The notes beneath the pieces are model-generated. The model was given only the letters and a program-made list of their open reading frames with translations. It ran no database searches and was not told the DNA's origin. Position numbers and translations under genes: made by a program. A stretch of 64,000 nt of DNA from Reyranella massiliensis 521 (GTDB lineage Bacteria; Pseudomonadota; Alphaproteobacteria; Reyranellales; Reyranellaceae), in the NCBI RefSeq assembly GCF_000312425.1, contig NZ_HE997181.1, positions 3,605,395 to 3,669,394 on the forward strand, read 5' to 3'. Shown one piece after another: positions 33,301 through 41,434 of the stretch; position 1 is the first letter of the stretch; each line of letters begins with the position of its first letter.

Positions 33301-33467
33301 GCAGCGCCATAGTAGGTCGTCGTCACGGTGACGACGGCGTTCTGCGTCTGCGGGTACTGCAGCACCTGCATCGAGCCGAGCGACCTGATGCCGAGCACGA
33401 GGATCAGCAGGCTGACCACCGTCGCCAGCACCGGCCGACGGATGAAGATATCGGTAAAGCTCTTCAT
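30369..33467 (-). CDS. RND-family multidrug efflux permease
   Basis: The product has 1032 residues. It starts MKSFTDIFIRRPVLATVVSL with the first membrane helix. The periplasmic porter domain (YYGAAPDIMAGFITTPLEQA, INQLPPGTLQPVLTL) is followed by the TM4 proton-relay region LALVLAIGLVVDDAIIVVEN with the Asp pair, and a second-half duplicate (VGLVTLMGLISKHGILIVEV). This is the AcrB/MexB-like (HAE1) inner-membrane pump that exports lipophilic drugs using the proton gradient. It is the last gene of the operon, 12 bases after the adaptor gene. Confidence 0.95.
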   Translation of the reverse strand: MKSFTDIFIRRPVLATVVSLLILVLGIRSLGSMQVLQYPQTQNAVVTVTTTYYGAAPDIMAGFITTPLEQAIAQANGIDYMTSTSVSGLSTITINLRLNYDGNRAMTEISAKINSVINQLPPGTLQPVLTLKVGQTIDAMYLGFKSDVLAANQITDYLVRVVQPRLQAVEGVQTAEILGAKNFALRAWLDPQKLAAYNLTAVDVANALNNNDYIAGVGATKGQMVQITLNASTNLIDLKGFKDLVLKQQGGAIVRLSDVANVVLGSDDYESSVSFDGQKAVYIGIQVAPSANLLNVAKGVRTIFPDLVSQFPQGLVGQIVYDSTEFVTSSINEVVHTLVEALLIVTFVVFIFLGSPRSVFIPTVAIPLSLVGTFAMMLAFGFSINLLTLLALVLAIGLVVDDAIIVVENVNRHLEAGMKPIPASILAARELGGPIIAMTVVLVAVYVPIGFQGGLTGALFTEFAFTLVGAVTVSAIVALTLSPMMCSRMLKPHVPGDRGWEARLIARIDRTFDWFHRRYVKWLHGSLNYVPVTATFAFIMLGSIYFLYSATKSELAPQEDMGIVLTISTASPTATIDQRLMYSRQVYDIFKSHPETQSVFQIDVPGQSIAGMALKPWDQRTTTSNQLQPIIQQQTAAIAGSQVVAFQLPPLPGSTGLPVQFVIKSTGSFTALNEVAQAFLTEAQKSGRFMFLNTDLKIDQPLATVVIDRDKTSQLGLKMNDVGGALGSMLGGGYVNYFALDGRSYKVIPQVERLSRTQVEQVLDYHITAADGTSVPLSTVAKIETKAIPESYNHFQQLNSATIQGVVFPGVSQSEAMDYLKDLAARTLPQGYTVDYGGLSRQYIQESGGFVVTFAFALIIIYLSLAALFESFRDPMIILISVPMSIAGALFFLMVLSTMNVPGATLNIYTQVGLVTLMGLISKHGILIVEVANEQQQAGKSKREAVEIAAGIRLRPILMTTAAMVLGVIPLVMAAGAGAVSRFSMGLVISTGIAIGTLFTLFVVPAVYVLLAADHHKKPEEEDGLAAVPSGD

Positions 33468-33479
33468 GATGGTCGCCTC

Positions 33480-34622
33480 TTACGGCTCGATCGAGCGCGG
33501 GGTCTTGACGTCGTCCTTTGGAACAACGGCATTGTTGACGACGATGGGTGCGCCGTTGCGCAACTTCATCTGGCCGCTGCTGACGATCGTGTCGCCGTCC
33601 TTGACGCCCTTGAGGATCGCGACCTGATCGCCGCGCGTGGCGCCGGTCTCGACGAAGACCTGCTGGACGGTGAGCATCGGCTTGCCGTCCGCGCCCGGTG
33701 GGCCCTTGCCGCTCTCGTCGACGACATAGACCAGATTGCCGTAGGCATTGTAGACGATCGCCGTCTGCGGCAGCGTCATCTCCTTGCGGGGCGCTCCGAT
33801 CGCGATGTCGACCTTGGCGAACATGCCGGGCAACAGGCTGTGATCTTCATTTTCGACGGTGGCCCGCACGATCACGTTGCGCGTGCCGATCTCGATCTTG
33901 GGATTGATCGCGAAGATCTCACCTTCGTATGTCCGGTTGGGAAAAGCATCGATCCGGGCCGTCACCTTCTGGCCAACCTTGACCTGCGCCACCTGCTGCT
34001 GCGGCAGCAGGAAGTCGATATAGATCGGCGACAGGGCCTGGAGCGTAACGACCGGGGTCCCGGGCGAGAGATACTGGCCGAGATCGATCTGACGGATGCC
34101 GAGCTGACCAGCGAACGGCGCTTTCAATGTCTTCTGATCGACAATAGCGCGCTGCTGGCCTGCCAATGCCTGGGCGTTCTTGAGGTTGGCGGCGTCGGTG
34201 TCGACCACTTGCTGGCTGACGGCCTGCGCCTTGAACTGCCGCAGGTCGCGATCGTAGGTGATCTGCGCGAGTTCGGCCTGCGCCTCCAGCGCCTTGAGCT
34301 TGGCGACATCGTCGTCGCTGCGCAGGCGCAGCAGGACCTTGCCCTTCTCGACAGTATCGCCGGACTGGAAGTCGATTTCCTCGACGGTCCCGGCAAGCTG
34401 CAGCGACAGTTCCGCGCCGTTGGACGCGCGCAGGCTGCCGACGGCCTGCAACTCTGTCTGCCAGTCCGTCGAGGTGACTTTGGTCGTCGACACGGTCTGC
34501 GGCATGTTACCCATGCCCGCCATGAACGCCGCGACCTTGCCGTCGACGAAGAACTTGAAGCCGAAGACTCCGCCCAGCACGACGCCGACCAGAATCAACA
34601 TGATGAGCATACGCTTGATCAT
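33480..34622 (-). CDS. Membrane-fusion (periplasmic adaptor) protein of the RND pump
   Basis: The product has 380 residues from ATG 34622. An N-terminal anchor helix (MLIMLILVGVVLGGVFGF) is followed by the barrel-sandwich/lipoyl motif GTVEEIDFQSGDTVEKGKVL, the helical hairpin (LKALEAQAELAQITYDRDLR, ...VVDTDAANLKNAQALAGQQR) and a beta-barrel (APFAGQLGIRQIDLGQYLSP). It links the inner-membrane pump to the outer-membrane channel. Uncleaved anchor rather than lipoprotein. Confidence 0.94.
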   Translation of the reverse strand: MIKRMLIMLILVGVVLGGVFGFKFFVDGKVAAFMAGMGNMPQTVSTTKVTSTDWQTELQAVGSLRASNGAELSLQLAGTVEEIDFQSGDTVEKGKVLLRLRSDDDVAKLKALEAQAELAQITYDRDLRQFKAQAVSQQVVDTDAANLKNAQALAGQQRAIVDQKTLKAPFAGQLGIRQIDLGQYLSPGTPVVTLQALSPIYIDFLLPQQQVAQVKVGQKVTARIDAFPNRTYEGEIFAINPKIEIGTRNVIVRATVENEDHSLLPGMFAKVDIAIGAPRKEMTLPQTAIVYNAYGNLVYVVDESGKGPPGADGKPMLTVQQVFVETGATRGDQVAILKGVKDGDTIVSSGQMKLRNGAPIVVNNAVVPKDDVKTPRSIEP

Positions 34623-34666
34623 CGCTTTTACTCCGTTGCGGCCCGACCAAACGGGCCGCTGAATAC

Positions 34667-36205
34667 TCAGTGACCGGCCCGCGGGAGCTTGATGTCCTGC
34701 ACCGGCGGCAAGTTGAATCGATCGGGCTTGCCCATCGACTTGGGATCGACGTCGCTGCGGTTCCACCAGCCACCACCCAGCGCCTGGAACAGGGCCGCCG
34801 TGTCGCTGTAGCGCGCCGCCTGGGCACGCAGGCGGTTGATGCGGGCGTTCTGGTAAGTCGTCTGGGCGTTGAGCAGGATGAGATAGTTGACGGCGCCCAA
34901 CTCGAACTGCTGCTGCGCGAGCTGCAGGCTGGCCGCTGCCGTGTTCTCGGCCGCCGCCTGCGCCTTCAGAGCGTCGGCGTCGGTCTGCAGGGCGCGCAGC
35001 GCGTTGGCCACGTCCTGGAAGGCCAGCAGAACGACGCTGCGATACTGTGCGGCCGCCCTGTCGTAGGCCGCGACTGCCGCCCGCTTGCGGTGCTCCAGGG
35101 TACCACCGTCGAACAAGGTCTGCGCGACGCTGCCCGCGAGCGACCAGACGCCGGTGCCGGGCATGAAGGCTGTGGAAAGCCCGCCCGAAGCCATGCCCAG
35201 CAGCGCCGTGATGTTGAACTGCGGGAGCTGGTTGGCGGTCGCGACGCCGATATTGGCGCTCGCCGAATGAAGCTGCGCTTCGGCGACGCGGACGTCGGGC
35301 CGCTGATCGACGAGCTGCGACGGCAGGCTCACCGGCAGCTCGGTTGGCAGCTTCAGCTTGGCGAGGTCGAAAGTCTCGCCGCGATACTGGTTCGGCGTGC
35401 GGCCGAGCAGCGTCATCAACTGATTGCGTTGGATGGCGATCTGCTTCTGCAGCGGCGGCAGCGTGGCCTGGGTCTGGGCGAGCGCCGCTTCCTGAGCCAG
35501 CACGTCGGCACGCGAGGCGCCGCCGAGATCGAACTGCCGGCGCACGACGCCCAGCGAGTCGCTCTGGATGCGGATGATATCCTGGGTCGCACCAATCTGG
35601 GCGTTCAAGGACGCGATGTTGATCGCAGCGGTGACGACATTCGAGGTCAGGGTGAGGTAGGTCGCTTCGAGCTGATAGCGCGCGACCTCGGCCAGCGCCT
35701 CCTGCGACTCGACCTGCCGCCGAACGCCGCCGAAGACGTCGACCGAGTAGGAGACGTTCAGCGAGGCCGTCGTCACGCCGTAGATCTGGGTGCCGGAGCC
35801 CAGTCCTTGCTGAAAGCCCGTGGCCTGCTGCTGCTGGCCGCCCGCATTGCCGCTCAGGCTCGGGAACAGGCCGCCTTGCGCCGCAAAGAAATTCTCCCGC
35901 GCCTGCCGCAACGCCGCCTGGGCGGCATCGAGATCGGGGTTGGCGCGCAGCGCCTCTTCGATCAGAGCGTTGAGTTCGGTCGAGTGGTACAGAGCCCACC
36001 ACTGGCCGGGAATGTCCATGCTCTGCACGAAACTCTGCGCCGATCCGCCATCGGTAGGCGCCGACGAAGTCCGCGGTGCCAGCGACTCCGGCGTGTAGCT
36101 TTCGGCCGCCGGTTTGTCCGGCCGCGAAAAGTCGGGGCCCGACGTGCAGCCGGTCAACAACGCGGCAGCCGCCGCCATGGCCATCGGGTGTCGCCAACCG
36201 GTCAT
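34667..36205 (-). CDS. Outer-membrane efflux lipoprotein (NodT/OprM family)
   Basis: The product has 512 residues. The lipoprotein signal AAAAALLTGCTSGPDFSRPD has lipobox LTGC. The TolC-like repeats (NALIEEALRANPDLDAAQAA, LRQARENFFAAQ ... and ELGAVNYLILLNAQTTYQNA) form the trimeric channel. Its ATG overlaps the TetR stop by four bases (ATGA) and the adaptor gene follows 44 bases later, so regulator and all three pump parts are one unit. Confidence 0.93.
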   Translation of the reverse strand: MTGWRHPMAMAAAAALLTGCTSGPDFSRPDKPAAESYTPESLAPRTSSAPTDGGSAQSFVQSMDIPGQWWALYHSTELNALIEEALRANPDLDAAQAALRQARENFFAAQGGLFPSLSGNAGGQQQQATGFQQGLGSGTQIYGVTTASLNVSYSVDVFGGVRRQVESQEALAEVARYQLEATYLTLTSNVVTAAINIASLNAQIGATQDIIRIQSDSLGVVRRQFDLGGASRADVLAQEAALAQTQATLPPLQKQIAIQRNQLMTLLGRTPNQYRGETFDLAKLKLPTELPVSLPSQLVDQRPDVRVAEAQLHSASANIGVATANQLPQFNITALLGMASGGLSTAFMPGTGVWSLAGSVAQTLFDGGTLEHRKRAAVAAYDRAAAQYRSVVLLAFQDVANALRALQTDADALKAQAAAENTAAASLQLAQQQFELGAVNYLILLNAQTTYQNARINRLRAQAARYSDTAALFQALGGGWWNRSDVDPKSMGKPDRFNLPPVQDIKLPRAGH

Positions 36206-36897
36206 ACGCTTTTTACTCCTGACAGATTCGTACGGAAGATGGCCTGCGTGTGCTCGCGAAGGAGTCGCTGAATGGTGCGTACGCTCGCTTCGTCCAGTTC
36301 GGGCGTCTTGAGCATCCGGGCCGTGCTGTCATGACAGAACATGAGCAGCTGGCCGATCAACGCCAGGGTCCGGAACACCATCTCGGGATCGTCCGTCGGC
36401 TTGCCGAACAGGCGGCCGACCAGGCCAAGGCAAGGCTGGAACATGTGCCGCATGCCGCTTTCGTGAAGGGCATCGAGGCCCGCCGTGCGCTCGACCTCGG
36501 CTCGCGCAAACAGGAGGCGTTTGCTTTCGATCTGAGGCCCGGAGGTCACGAGGACCACGAACGATTCCAGCATTTCGCAAAGGAGTTCGAGAAGTTCTGC
36601 CGGCTGAGTGTTCTGGTCCGCGATGGCCGCACTCACCTTCGGGGCCAGTGGCGCCATGTGAGCCTCGGTCTGGTCGACGATGTCGCCGATGACCGCGCGG
36701 TAGAGGCCTTCCTTGCTACCGAAATAATACTGAATGGCCGGCAGGTTCACGCCGGCCCGCTCGGCGAGGTGGCGCGTGCTGGCGCCCTCGTAACCTTCCG
36801 CCGCGAAGATATCGAGCGCCGCCGCAAGGATGCGCCGACGCGTGTCTTCGCCCCTCGTCTGGGTCTTGGGACGCTGGCGAGTCGTGACGAGAGACAT
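36202..36897 (-). CDS. TetR-family repressor of the efflux operon
   Basis: The product has 231 residues. The DNA-binding N-terminus (RRRILAAALDIFAAEGYEGA, STRHLAERAGVNLPAIQYYF, GSKEGLYRAVI) is classical TetR. The C-terminal ligand domain resembles the CecR/DUF1956 type (LLCEMLESFVVLVTSGPQIE, ...MFQPCLGLVGRLFG). As first gene of the operon it controls its own synthesis together with the pump. An operator-like palindrome lies in the promoter 43 bases upstream. Confidence 0.93.
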   Translation of the reverse strand: MSLVTTRQRPKTQTRGEDTRRRILAAALDIFAAEGYEGASTRHLAERAGVNLPAIQYYFGSKEGLYRAVIGDIVDQTEAHMAPLAPKVSAAIADQNTQPAELLELLCEMLESFVVLVTSGPQIESKRLLFARAEVERTAGLDALHESGMRHMFQPCLGLVGRLFGKPTDDPEMVFRTLALIGQLLMFCHDSTARMLKTPELDEASVRTIQRLLREHTQAIFRTNLSGVKSV

Positions 36898-36929
36898 GTG
36901 CCCTTGCTGTGCGGAAGCGGAGGGCGCGA

Positions 36930-36964
36930 ATAAAATATCTATCGATCGACTATGTCAATCGATA
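36930..36964 (-). promoter_or_regulatory. Efflux-operon promoter overlapped by a 25-bp TetR-type palindrome
   Basis: On the minus strand TTGACA (36958–36953) and TTTTAT (36935–36930) are separated by 17 bases, a near-consensus sigma-70 promoter. A 25-bp imperfect inverted repeat at 36940–36964, with TATCGAT at each end, covers the -35 box and most of the spacer. A bound TetR dimer would block polymerase directly. Confidence 0.8.
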
Positions 36965-36978
36965 TAGTTTCTGCAAGG

Positions 36979-38358
36979 TCAACGCAGAGTTTGTGTAAAA
37001 GCGAGGCCGGCCTCCCCCTCTAGGGACCACAAGCGAGCCAGCAGCCTCGCCGCGCTCGCCTCGCCGATCACCGGGATCGCCAGCTCGTTGAACTTGGTGT
37101 CGAGCTGTTCGTCCGACAAGGGCAGGTCGGGATCACCGACTCGATGCGGCTGGAAATGGTCGAGCACACGTCCATCGACGAGCTGGACCTTGAGGCGGGC
37201 CGCCCGCTGGCGCGGGAACAGCGCGTCGACTTCGGGATCGAGCGCCACCTTGATCCGTTTCATCAGGCCATCGACCGTCGCATCGCCGAGACGCTGCGGT
37301 GTGTAGGCGTCCAGCCGAATGCTGCCATGCACCAGCGCACTCGCGACAAGAAACGGCAGGCTGAACTTCGCCGCAGCCGGCGTGCCGTGAAGATAGTTGC
37401 CCGTTACATCGACGGTCGCCGAGTAGCCGCCGACGTCGATCGAGACGATGTCGACCGCAGCAAACTTATGCTGTGCCTGCAACGCCAGCGCGCCGTCGAT
37501 GGCCGCAAACGCATGGCCGCAGCAGCCGTGGTTCTTCACGGTGATACGCTTGACGTTGTAACTGCGGCCAAGATCCGCAACTGCGGCCGCCCAGTCCGGC
37601 ACATTGCTCATGGCCTCGCCCATGCCGCCCGCCGCGTCGAGAATTGCCGGTGCCCCCAGCAATCCATGCTCGGCCGAGAGCGCGGCCAACACTCCCGCAT
37701 CGGCAGCATGTCCAGCATGCAGTGGCTTCGACAGCGAATCGCCGCGGAAAGCCTGCTGCAGGCCCGCAGCGAAAGTCGCAACGGTCGCGAGCGCATGGCC
37801 GTGCTGGCGTCCATCGAGTCCGACAAGGAGACCCACTGCCGCCGCGGCGCCGAACGGCCCGATCGTGCCGGTGTTGTGCCAGTATTTGTAATGCGCGCGG
37901 CCCATGGCGGCGCCGATGCGGGTCGAGACTTCGTAGCCTGCGATCACCGCCCGCAGGAAGGCATCGCCCGATGCGCCGCGCGCCTGCCCGACAGCGAGCG
38001 CCGCGGCGATCGTCGGGCTACCCGGGTGATAGATCGCAGGTGCGTAGATGTCGTCGAACTCGACGGTATGCGAGGCCGTGCCGTTGATCAGGGCAGCCGT
38101 GCGCACCGCCGCCCTGCGGCCCAGCATCAACGTCGCCGCGCCGCGATCGAGTTCGTCGGCCAATGCCTTCTCCAGCATCGTCGCCGGCGCTTCGATCGCG
38201 CCCGGCAAGGTCGTAGCGTACCAGTCGATCACGCAGCGCTTCGCGGCATGAATGACGTCGGCGGAAAGGTCGGCCTTCGATACCGACGCGGCGTAGATGC
38301 CGAAGCGTTCGAGAGCGGTGGGGTCGAGGGCTGCGGCAGCGGTTCTTGTATCGGGCAT
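36979..38358 (-). CDS. MmgE/PrpD family protein
   Basis: The product has 459 residues from ATG 38358 (MPDTRTAAAALDPTALERFG). CVIDWYATTLPGAIEAPATM, the ALINGTASHTVEFDDIYAPA motif, HPGSPTIAAALAVGQARGAS, and KNHGCCGHAFAAIDGALAL with KFSLPFLVASALVHGSI define the 2-methylcitrate dehydratase-like superfamily. Many members dehydrate or isomerise other small carboxylic acids, so the substrate is open. It is monocistronic and not next to propionate genes. Confidence 0.88.
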   Translation of the reverse strand: MPDTRTAAAALDPTALERFGIYAASVSKADLSADVIHAAKRCVIDWYATTLPGAIEAPATMLEKALADELDRGAATLMLGRRAAVRTAALINGTASHTVEFDDIYAPAIYHPGSPTIAAALAVGQARGASGDAFLRAVIAGYEVSTRIGAAMGRAHYKYWHNTGTIGPFGAAAAVGLLVGLDGRQHGHALATVATFAAGLQQAFRGDSLSKPLHAGHAADAGVLAALSAEHGLLGAPAILDAAGGMGEAMSNVPDWAAAVADLGRSYNVKRITVKNHGCCGHAFAAIDGALALQAQHKFAAVDIVSIDVGGYSATVDVTGNYLHGTPAAAKFSLPFLVASALVHGSIRLDAYTPQRLGDATVDGLMKRIKVALDPEVDALFPRQRAARLKVQLVDGRVLDHFQPHRVGDPDLPLSDEQLDTKFNELAIPVIGEASAARLLARLWSLEGEAGLAFTQTLR

Positions 38359-38409
38359 GCCGGCATTCTCCCATCGACGCGCCCGCGGCCGCAACGTTGG
38401 GCTCCCGCG

Positions 38410-39123
38410 ATGTTCGCCTTCGACCATGTCTGGCCCTACATGGGTTTGGGCGCCGCTCTGCTGCTCGCACTTCTCCTCACCACCGACATCCTGCGCAGCG
38501 ACCGAAGCGTTTCACGCTGGCAGGATCTGGTCTGGCTCACCTGGGCCGGCACCCTCGCTTATCTGCTCCACCAGTTCGAGGAACACGGCATCGACGCCGA
38601 GGGCGCCCACTATGCGTTCCGTGGCTTCACGTGCGCGACGCTGGGCTTTCCGGATGCCGAGACCTGTCCGGTGCCGCTCTCCTACATCACATCGGTGAAT
38701 GTCGCTGCGGTATGGCTGGCAGGGCCGGCGGCAGCACTGCTGGGGCGACGTTGGCCTGCGCTGGCGCTCAGCTACTTCTCTATTCCGTTCGTCAATTTCT
38801 TCGGCCACGCCGTGCCGTGCCTGATCAACGGCGCCTATAATCCCGGAGTTCTGACCGCGATCGTCGTGTTCCTGCCGCTGTCGCTCTGGGCATTCCGGGT
38901 GGCGCTTGTGCGCTACCGGCTTGGTTGGTCGACCGTGTTCGCCACCGTCCTGGCGGGTGTGATCCTGCACGCCATTCTGCTGCTGTCGGTGAAGGCCTAT
39001 ATCGCCGGGCTGATCGGCATCGTCGTCCTGGACACGATCCAGGTGATCAACCCGATGTTCGCTGGAGCGATCGTCTTCCTGGTCGGCCAGCGCGCATCGC
39101 CTCGCGCCATGATGCACGGCTGA
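38410..39123 (+). CDS. HXXEE-domain membrane protein
   Basis: The product has 237 residues with about six hydrophobic segments. The domain's name motif appears as AYLLHQFEEHGID near residue 54. SIPFVNFFGHAVPCLINGAY and NPGVLTAIVVFLPLSLW, also conserved in the family, follow. Function is unknown. It converges on the acetyltransferase gene; the last 77 bases overlap. Confidence 0.85.
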   Translation: MFAFDHVWPYMGLGAALLLALLLTTDILRSDRSVSRWQDLVWLTWAGTLAYLLHQFEEHGIDAEGAHYAFRGFTCATLGFPDAETCPVPLSYITSVNVAAVWLAGPAAALLGRRWPALALSYFSIPFVNFFGHAVPCLINGAYNPGVLTAIVVFLPLSLWAFRVALVRYRLGWSTVFATVLAGVILHAILLLSVKAYIAGLIGIVVLDTIQVINPMFAGAIVFLVGQRASPRAMMHG

Positions 39124-39580
39124 AGCGCCAGAGAACCTTGCCTTCGCCCCACGAGGCGAGGGTGGCGTCATACCAGCGGGCGAGACGATGGACGCGCTCG
39201 TTGGCCTCGGTCGTGTTGCTCACGATCTCCTGAAGGCCGAACGTCTTGAATCCATGGCCGAGCATCGCTTCGGTGACCTCGATGGCGTAGCGATAGCGGC
39301 CTTGCCACGCGGGCGCGAGTTCGAGGCCGAATTCCGCGACGCCGGCCGCAAAGCCTTCGCGACGCAGGCCGCAACAGCCGATCAAAGTCGAGGCCGCATC
39401 GCGCCGGCAGATGGCGACCTGGAAATTGAGCCTGGGCTCGGCTCGACGCCATGCCGCGAAACGCTCGACCAGCTCCCGCCCTTCCGCCGGATCGGCGCGA
39501 TAGGCGATGAACGCCACCTCATCTGCCAATGTGAAATCGCGCAGGATGAGGCGGGAGGTCGTGAGCTCGAAATCCGTCAC
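39047..39580 (-). CDS. GNAT-family N-acetyltransferase
   Basis: The product has 177 residues from GTG 39580 (VTDFELTTSRLILRDFTLAD). The RimJ-like pattern continues with TLIGCCGLRREG, AEFGLELAPAWQGRYRYAIE, a slightly degenerate acetyl-CoA loop, VTEAMLGHGFKTFGLQEIVS and NTTEANERVHRLARW. It acetylates a protein N-terminus or small amine; the substrate is unknown. The start overlaps the end of the AtuA-like gene by four bases. Confidence 0.88.
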   Translation of the reverse strand: MTDFELTTSRLILRDFTLADEVAFIAYRADPAEGRELVERFAAWRRAEPRLNFQVAICRRDAASTLIGCCGLRREGFAAGVAEFGLELAPAWQGRYRYAIEVTEAMLGHGFKTFGLQEIVSNTTEANERVHRLARWYDATLASWGEGKVLWRFSRASWREAMRAGRPGRRSLQRTSG

Positions 39581-41394
39581 GCGGCCTTCTGCGCCGCTCC
39601 AACCTCGCGCGCGACATCGGCCGGCACACGCACCGGCATGTCGAGCAGCATCTGCGCGAAGGCCTTGGCCAATGGATCGGCCTTCAGCGAGGCCATGCCG
39701 CCGCCGCCCAGCGCCTGGCGCAGCAGGAAGTTGAAGCCCTTGATGCCGGGCAGCCGCCAGCGCGTCACCTCGCCGTTGATGCGATGGGCGAAGTACTTCG
39801 CCACCGCCTCCTCCGTTACCTCGGAGTCGAGGATGGGTTCGTATTCGGGCTTGCGAGCGAAGATGCCGATATTGGCGTTGTCGCCCTTGTCGCCCGAACG
39901 GCCATAGGCCAGCGCGATCAGTGGGACCGTCGCCGTATCGCCCGCTGGCAACGCCGGCGCCGGCGGACGCTCGGCCGGAAGAGAGGCGGCGGCGAAGCCA
40001 CCGCTGCGGGCTCCCTCCTGCATCGGGATGGCACGGCCATCGACCTCGACCGTCACCGGCACCATCGACTTCGGCACCAGGCAGGAGAACATGCGGATCA
40101 CCGGCGACGGCGAGACGCGGCCCGCACCGAAGCTGCCCGCCATGCCGACGACACCGCCGGTCGACATCGGCGCGATCTCGCGGCCGAGCAGCGACAGCGC
40201 TTCCTTCTGGTCGTGCTTGGCGGCGATCTTCACCACGACCTCGCGCGCATCGGCGGTGCGCGAATGCGGCCCGTAGGTCGCTTCGCTGCCGATCACCTCG
40301 ATGCTGACATCGCGGTAGTCGGCCATGTTCTTCTCGGCGAACAGGCGGCGCGTCTTCTTGATGATCGACTCGGCGCTGTGCCGCCCTTTGGCCGCGGCCT
40401 CGCGCCCGCCCAGCATGAAGATCGAGCTGAACTTGAAGCCGTCCGGCCAGGTCGTCGAAACTTTGTAAGTATCGGTCGCCGGCCGGCCCCTGGCGCCGGC
40501 GACGCGCACACGATCCTTGCCGACCTGTTCGTATGTCGCACCCGTGAAGTCGCATACCACGTCGGGCACGATGTAGGCGCGCGGATCGCCGATCTCGTAG
40601 AGCATCTGTTCGGCGACCGTCGCCGTCGAGATCAGGCCGCCCGTGTTCTCGGGCTTGCCCAACACGAAGGTGCCGTCGGCCTCGACCTCGGCCACCGGGA
40701 AGCCCATGTTGTCGTAGTCCGGCACCAGCCGCCAATCGGTGAAGTTGCCGCCGTTGCACTGCGCACCACATTCGATGATGTGGCCGCACAGCGTGCCGGC
40801 CGCCAGCCGGTCGTGATCGTCCATGCCCCAGCCGAAGGCATGGATCAGGGCTCCCAAGGTCACCGCCGAATCGACGCAACGGCCGGTGATCACGACGTCG
40901 GCGCCCTCGTCGAGCGCGCGGGCGATCGGGAAGCCACCGAGATAGGCGTTCATGCTGACGATCTTCGCCGGCAGCTCCGCGCCGGTGTCCATCTCGCGCA
41001 CGCCGGCCGCGCGGAACTCCTCGATCCTCGGCAGGATATCGTCGCCGGTCACGATGGCGACCTTGAGCTTCACGCCCGCCGCCTCGCAGGCTTTCAGCAC
41101 GGCATCGCGACAGGCCTGCGGGTTCACGCCGCCGGCATTGGTCACGACCCTGATTTTCTTCTCGGCAATCTCGCGCGCCAGCGGCGCCATCACGGCCGTC
41201 ACGAAATCGGTGGCATAGCCCGCCTGCGGATTGCGCAGCTTCTGGGCCGCCATGATCGACATGGTGACTTCGGCGAGATAGTCGCTGACCAGATAATCGA
41301 CATTGCCGTGCCGTACGAGCTGCACCGCAGCCGTTTCCGTATCGCCCCAGAAGCCGGAATGACAGCCGACACGAACGGTTTTCTTCTGCGCCAT
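39577..41394 (-). CDS. AtuA-family (DUF1446) protein, terpenoid/acyl catabolism
   Basis: The product has 605 residues from ATG 41394. VRVGCHSGFWGDTETAAVQL, VDYLVSDYLAEVTMSIMAAQ, RVVTNAGGVNPQACRDAVLK, VVITGRCVDSAVTLGALIHA and ECGAQCNGGNFTDW mark the DUF1446/AtuA family. A C-terminal AtuA-associated region (ALAYGRSGDKGDNANIGIFA) is fused in the same chain. AtuA is needed for acyclic terpene (citronellol/geraniol) use in Pseudomonas. The enoyl-CoA hydratase next door supports a catabolic role, but AtuC/AtuF carboxylase genes are not seen here. Confidence 0.88.
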   Translation of the reverse strand: MAQKKTVRVGCHSGFWGDTETAAVQLVRHGNVDYLVSDYLAEVTMSIMAAQKLRNPQAGYATDFVTAVMAPLAREIAEKKIRVVTNAGGVNPQACRDAVLKACEAAGVKLKVAIVTGDDILPRIEEFRAAGVREMDTGAELPAKIVSMNAYLGGFPIARALDEGADVVITGRCVDSAVTLGALIHAFGWGMDDHDRLAAGTLCGHIIECGAQCNGGNFTDWRLVPDYDNMGFPVAEVEADGTFVLGKPENTGGLISTATVAEQMLYEIGDPRAYIVPDVVCDFTGATYEQVGKDRVRVAGARGRPATDTYKVSTTWPDGFKFSSIFMLGGREAAAKGRHSAESIIKKTRRLFAEKNMADYRDVSIEVIGSEATYGPHSRTADAREVVVKIAAKHDQKEALSLLGREIAPMSTGGVVGMAGSFGAGRVSPSPVIRMFSCLVPKSMVPVTVEVDGRAIPMQEGARSGGFAAASLPAERPPAPALPAGDTATVPLIALAYGRSGDKGDNANIGIFARKPEYEPILDSEVTEEAVAKYFAHRINGEVTRWRLPGIKGFNFLLRQALGGGGMASLKADPLAKAFAQMLLDMPVRVPADVAREVGAAQKAA

Positions 41395-41434
41395 GTTCGC
41401 CCTCATTCCTCCGGTTGCCGATCGACTGCTGTCG

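Noticed and set aside
32460..34673. Plus-strand frame of 737 codons
   Set aside because: It is antisense to the RND pump and adaptor genes; codon composition is that of a complement.
33480..36197. Apparent 905-codon fusion of porin and adaptor
   Set aside because: The N-terminal half is an out-of-frame reading of the outer-membrane porin gene; only the part from ATG 34622 is the adaptor.
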